The translations under genes were made by a program, and so were the position numbers. A stretch of 8,744 nt of DNA from Chloroflexota bacterium (lineage in GTDB: Bacteria; Chloroflexota; Limnocylindria; QHBO01), in contig VBKA01000082.1 of the NCBI GenBank assembly GCA_005879815.1, forward strand, positions 1 through 8,744. The letters run 5' to 3'. The notes under the pieces were generated by a model. It saw nothing but the letters and a program-made list of their open reading frames with translations, had not been told where the DNA came from and did no database searches. Every line of letters begins with the position of its first letter. Position 1 is the stretch's first letter. Of this stretch, positions 6,355-8,744 are shown one piece after another.

Positions 6355-6896
6355 CCGGGCGGGCTTAGTGGCAGGCTTTCTGTCCAGGCGCCGATGCGCT
6401 CGAGCGCGTCGCTCAGCACCGGACCGATCCCGTGGCGCACTCCCGGGTAGGTGACCAGCTCGGCGTCGGGCAGCCGCGCAACCGCGCGCCTCAGCAGTGT
6501 CAACCTGGCGAACGGATCGGATTCCCCGGACAGCAGCAGCACCGGGCAGCGGATCCGCGGCCAGTGGTCGGTTTTCGACTGCCACTGCTCCGGGTGACCC
6601 GGTCGGTGCAACGGATACGAAAAAAGGATCAGGCCCGCAACGCTTCGCTCCGCCGCGAGCAGGCTGGCCACTCGTCCGCCGAACGAATGCCCGCCGATGA
6701 TCGTTGCCGCCTCCCTGGCCACTTGCTCGGCTGCTTCCAGCGCCGTGGCATAGACCGGGAGCGCACGTTCCACGGAGCCTCGCGGCAGCTCAACGCCGTG
6801 CGCCTGGATGCCACGAGCTGCGAGGCCCTGGAGATACGGGCGAAGCCCTGCGACGGTACCCGAGGCTCCGGGCGCGAGCAGGACGGTGGGCGGCAT
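6351..6896 (-). CDS. Small alpha/beta hydrolase, KANL3/TEX30-like
   Basis: This 181-residue cytosolic protein has a compact alpha/beta-hydrolase fold. The N-terminal strand and oxyanion loop are LLAPGASG (residues 6-13). The nucleophile elbow is GHSFGGR, with Ser71. The block FSYPLHRPG (92-100) is characteristic of the KANL3/TEX30 and dienelactone-hydrolase-like group. SGESDP provides Asp127 and VRHGI provides His155, completing a Ser-Asp-His triad in the correct order. There is no signal peptide and no lid domain. The substrate is unknown; esterase activity is a guess from the fold. The ATG at 6896 was chosen because a TATCGT -10 element lies 6 nt upstream. The frame could be extended 17 residues to 6947, but that extension (TAPATPCPCVTRYRRR) is unlike the family and would swallow the promoter. 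The gene is convergent with the transporter and divergent from the molybdoenzyme, so it is probably transcribed alone. Confidence 0.88.
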   Translation of the reverse strand: MPPTVLLAPGASGTVAGLRPYLQGLAARGIQAHGVELPRGSVERALPVYATALEAAEQVAREAATIIGGHSFGGRVASLLAAERSVAGLILFSYPLHRPGHPEQWQSKTDHWPRIRCPVLLLSGESDPFARLTLLRRAVARLPDAELVTYPGVRHGIGPVLSDALERIGAWTESLPLSPPG

Positions 6897-6902
6897 GCGG
6901 CG

Positions 6903-6908
6903 ACGATA
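6903..6908 (-). promoter_or_regulatory. -10 element of the hydrolase gene, leaderless start
   Basis: On the - strand this reads TATCGT (TANNNT) and ends 6 nt before the ATG at 6896, the same spacing as at the MFS-cNMP gene. There is no Shine-Dalgarno sequence before the ATG. No clear -35 was found. Confidence 0.5.
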
Positions 6909-6917
6909 GCGCGTGAC

Positions 6918-6949
6918 GCATGGGCACGGCGTCGCGGGAGCCGTCATGC
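6918..6949. repeat. Imperfect inverted repeat in the hydrolase/molybdoenzyme intergenic region
   Basis: GCATG (6918-6922) plus ACGGC (6926-6930), separated by a 3-nt GGC bulge, pairs with GCCGTCATGC (6940-6949) around a 9-nt spacer, giving 10 bp in all. It lies between the two divergent genes, outside both coding regions as called here, and could be an operator or a structured element. The function is not shown by the sequence. Confidence 0.25.
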
Positions 6950-6983
6950 AGCCGTCGCACGCAGCGAGTCGAATTGCTGTTCA

Positions 6984-8546
6984 ATGCGGGCGATGCACGT
7001 GCGATCGTGGGTCCTGGCCGCTGCCGCCGGCCTGCTGGCAGGCGGCGTAGCGCTCGGTGTGGCAGAGCTGGTCGCTGGCCTGGTGCCCGGTGCGCCGTCG
7101 CCGGTGAGCGAGATCGGGGCTCTGCTGATCGCCTATCAGCCTCGCGGCGCCGAGCAGGTCGTCGTCAGCCTGCTCGGGAAGGCGGACAAGCCCGTCCTGA
7201 CGATCGCCGTCGCTCTGGGAGGGCTCCTCCTGTCGGCGGGCCTGGGTGTCGTGGCCGGTGCCGGAACGCCCATCCGCTGGGCGGCGGCACTGACCGGGTT
7301 CGGCGCGCTGGGCTTGCTGGCGCTCGTCGCCGCCTTCCGGGACCCCCTGGTCGACCCACTGCTGGCGGTCGGCGTCTTCGCGCTGTCCCTGGGCGTGACC
7401 TGGTGGGTCCTCTCACGTCTCCTGCGCCTGGCCGTCGCCCTCGAGGATCGCCGGAAGGGTCCGGCCGCCGAGATGCCGGATTGGTCGCGGCGCAGGTTCA
7501 TCGGTAACTCGCTCGGCCTGGGTCTCGCGGCGCTGGCCAGCGGCGCCGTCGGCAGGACGCTGCTAGAGGTTCGCGCGCATGAGGCCGCGTCGATCGAAAC
7601 GCCGCCCGCGCCGGTCGAAACCGCGCCGCCTCTGCCCGCCGGCTCCAGCCTCGACGTGCCGGGCATCACGCCGCTCGTAGTGCCGAATGCGGACTTCTAC
7701 CGGATCGACACGCAGCTGCTGACGCCCAGGCTGGATGCCGCGAGCTGGAAGCTGACGGTCACCGGCATGGTCGACCACCCGCTCACCTTCACCTATGCCC
7801 AGCTGTTGGCGATGCCGCTTCACGAGGAGTACATCACCATCCAGTGCGTCTCCAACGAGGTGGGCGGGGACCTCGTGGGGAACGCGCTGTGGCGAGGTGT
7901 TCGTCTGCGCGACGTGCTCGACAAGGCAGGAGTCCAACCTGGCGCGACGCAGATCGTTGGGCGATCGTTCGACGGCTGGACCGCTGGCTTTCCGACCGCC
8001 TGGCTCGCGGAATCCGACCGCGAGGCCCTCATCGCCGTGGCGATGAACGGTCAACCGCTTCCGCCAGCGCACGGCTACCCCGCGCGCCTGATGGTTCCGG
8101 GCCTGTACGGCTACGTCTCCGCCACCAAGTGGCTAACGAACATCCAGCTGACGACGCTGGACAGCTTCGATGCCTACTGGGTGCCGCTGGGATGGTCGAA
8201 GCTGGGACCGATCAAGACGGCCTCGCGCATCGACGTCCCGACCGTCGGCGCCAACATGAAGGCCGGCACCGTCACGGTCGCGGGCGTCGCCTGGGCGCCG
8301 GATCGTGGCATCAGCAATGTCGAGCTGCAGGTGGATGACGGCGCGTGGCAGCCTGCCCGGCTCTCGACGCCGATCTCCAGGACGACCTGGGTCCAGTGGC
8401 TCGTCCGCTGGCAGGCCAGTGGCGGGAACCATCGGCTGCGCGTGCGTGCCACCGATGGAGCCGGTCAGCTGCAGATCGAGGAGCCCCATGAGCCGGCGCC
8501 GAATGGTGCGACGGGCTACCACACCATAGGGGTGACGGTCGCCTGA
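6984..8546 (+). CDS. Membrane-anchored molybdopterin oxidoreductase, sulfite-oxidase-like
   Basis: This 520-residue protein has three parts. The N-terminus has four hydrophobic helices (~9-34, 70-93, 99-118, 122-147). Next comes a twin-arginine-like motif, SRRRFIG (168-174), followed by a hydrophobic stretch (~175-190) and a Pro-rich linker. A molybdopterin-binding domain of the sulfite oxidase family (~235-400) has Cys288 in IQCVSNEVGG, the expected molybdenum ligand, plus GRSFDGWTAGFP and GYPARLMVPGLYGY. The C-terminal Ig-like part (~408-520) resembles the Mo-co dimerisation domain and carries PNGATGYH near its end. The catalytic domain is probably on the outer face of the membrane. There is no heme-binding domain, so an external electron acceptor is needed. 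The substrate is unknown; sulfite or another S- or N-oxide are family possibilities. The start is ATG 6984 or ATG 6993 (517 residues): a weak TTCAAT lies 7 nt before 6993. A hairpin follows the stop by 15 nt. Confidence 0.92.
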   Translation: MRAMHVRSWVLAAAAGLLAGGVALGVAELVAGLVPGAPSPVSEIGALLIAYQPRGAEQVVVSLLGKADKPVLTIAVALGGLLLSAGLGVVAGAGTPIRWAAALTGFGALGLLALVAAFRDPLVDPLLAVGVFALSLGVTWWVLSRLLRLAVALEDRRKGPAAEMPDWSRRRFIGNSLGLGLAALASGAVGRTLLEVRAHEAASIETPPAPVETAPPLPAGSSLDVPGITPLVVPNADFYRIDTQLLTPRLDAASWKLTVTGMVDHPLTFTYAQLLAMPLHEEYITIQCVSNEVGGDLVGNALWRGVRLRDVLDKAGVQPGATQIVGRSFDGWTAGFPTAWLAESDREALIAVAMNGQPLPPAHGYPARLMVPGLYGYVSATKWLTNIQLTTLDSFDAYWVPLGWSKLGPIKTASRIDVPTVGANMKAGTVTVAGVAWAPDRGISNVELQVDDGAWQPARLSTPISRTTWVQWLVRWQASGGNHRLRVRATDGAGQLQIEEPHEPAPNGATGYHTIGVTVA

Positions 8547-8561
8547 GCGACTGGAATCAAA

Positions 8562-8587
8562 TGGCCCCGCCGGTGCCGGCGGGGCCA
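8562..8587. terminator. Strong GC-rich hairpin after the molybdoenzyme gene, probable bidirectional terminator
   Basis: TGGCCCCGCCGG (8562-8573) pairs perfectly with CCGGCGGGGCCA (8576-8587), nominally a 12-bp stem with a 2-nt loop, or 11 bp with a GTGC tetraloop. It starts 15 nt after the stop at 8546. There is no long T run on the + strand (ATGACG). On the - strand the hairpin is followed by TTTGATT, so it may serve a convergent gene better. Confidence 0.65.
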
Positions 8588-8608
8588 ATGACGAGTTCAT
8601 TCGCCGGA

Positions 8609-8743
8609 TTACGGCTTGTGCAGGAGGCCCCTGTCTGCAGTGGTCGGCGCGTGGTTCGTGGCTGCTCCACTCGCGTTGGCGTTCTGGTGGGCGGCCGATG
8701 TCGCCTGGCCCCATCCCATGGCGATGGTTCGCACGAACGCACC
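8609..8743 (-). CDS. Possible C-terminal end of a - strand gene, Ala/Asn-rich tail
   Basis: Reading the - strand from the right edge, the frame is open for 44 codons to a TAA at 8611-8609 (RTIAMGWGQATSAAH at the start of the visible part, ending ADRGLLHKP). It would be the 3' end of a gene beginning outside the window. In favour: about four fifths of third positions are G or C, first positions are purine-rich, and the stop lies just beyond a hairpin that would then separate two convergent genes. The tail is polar and Ala/Asn/Thr-rich, as in exported proteins. Against: it is short and has no recognisable domain, and the + strand frame with coinciding wobble positions is also open (from 8592). 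That frame encodes a hydrophobic Trp-rich stretch and has AGGAGG (8622-8627) 12 nt before a GTG at 8640. Only one of the two can be expected to be real. Confidence 0.4.
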   Translation of the reverse strand, partial: GAFVRTIAMGWGQATSAAHQNANASGAATNHAPTTADRGLLHKP

Positions 8744-8744
8744 G

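Noticed and set aside
6432..6983. A long N-terminal extension of the molybdoenzyme frame
   Set aside because: The extension is antisense to the hydrolase gene, is Arg/Gln-rich, and precedes the hydrophobic N-terminal helix that fits family members starting near 6984-6993.
8133..8714. A 193-codon - strand frame across the end of the molybdoenzyme gene
   Set aside because: It runs antisense through the conserved C-terminal domain of the molybdoenzyme, crosses the hairpin, and its translation shows no domain.
1..8744. CRISPR arrays, tRNA or rRNA genes, insertion sequences, prophage or toxin-antitoxin genes
   Set aside because: No regularly spaced repeats, cloverleaf-like segments, transposase motifs or terminal repeats were seen; apart from the short hairpins and dyads listed, the space is filled by coding sequence.

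Overview
The window is GC-rich and gene-dense. The gene set is a very large class III cyclase with zinc ribbons, an NTPase and a TPR tail, an MFS transporter ending in a cyclic-nucleotide-binding domain, and a membrane-anchored sulfite-oxidase-like molybdoenzyme. Several starts look leaderless. Together this suggests a free-living, high-GC bacterium of the Chloroflexota (for example Limnocylindria/Ellin6529-like soil or freshwater lineages) or, less likely, an actinomycete. That placement is inference from family content and style; there is no rRNA or other marker gene here.

Layout. (1) Positions 3-635, + strand: the 3' end of an Asn/Thr-rich, probably exported protein of unknown function. 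(2) Positions 660-687: a perfect 12-bp hairpin between this gene and the convergent cyclase gene, touching the cyclase stop codon. (3) Positions 686-4636, - strand: a 1316-residue tandem class III cyclase with the domain order zinc ribbon, cyclase 1, zinc ribbon, cyclase 2, NTPase, TPR-like helices, the order of animal soluble adenylyl cyclase with added zinc ribbons. (4) Positions 4637-4719: an 83-bp divergent control region with two -10 elements and two perfect inverted repeats. (5) Positions 4720-6354, + strand: the MFS-cNMP-binding fusion. (6) Positions 6351-6896, - strand: a small alpha/beta hydrolase of the KANL3/TEX30 type, whose stop codon shares the palindrome CTAG with the transporter stop. 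(7) Positions 6984-8546, + strand: the molybdopterin oxidoreductase. (8) Positions 8562-8587: a second strong hairpin, followed by what may be the 3' end of a further - strand gene (8609-8743).

The main point of interest is the cyclase/transporter pair. The two cyclase domains have lost complementary halves of the catalytic set: domain 1 keeps both metal-binding Asp residues but lacks the transition-state Asn and Arg, while domain 2 lacks the first metal Asp but keeps Asn and Arg. One composite active site per polypeptide is predicted, as in mammalian adenylyl cyclases. Divergently transcribed from the same 83-bp region is a transporter whose C-terminal domain has an intact cyclic-nucleotide phosphate-binding cassette. 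The simplest reading is a local circuit in which the cyclase makes cAMP (or cGMP) and the neighbouring transporter senses it directly. This is inference from domain content and gene arrangement.

The hydrolase and molybdoenzyme show no obvious link to the cyclase pair. They share an 87-bp divergent intergenic region.
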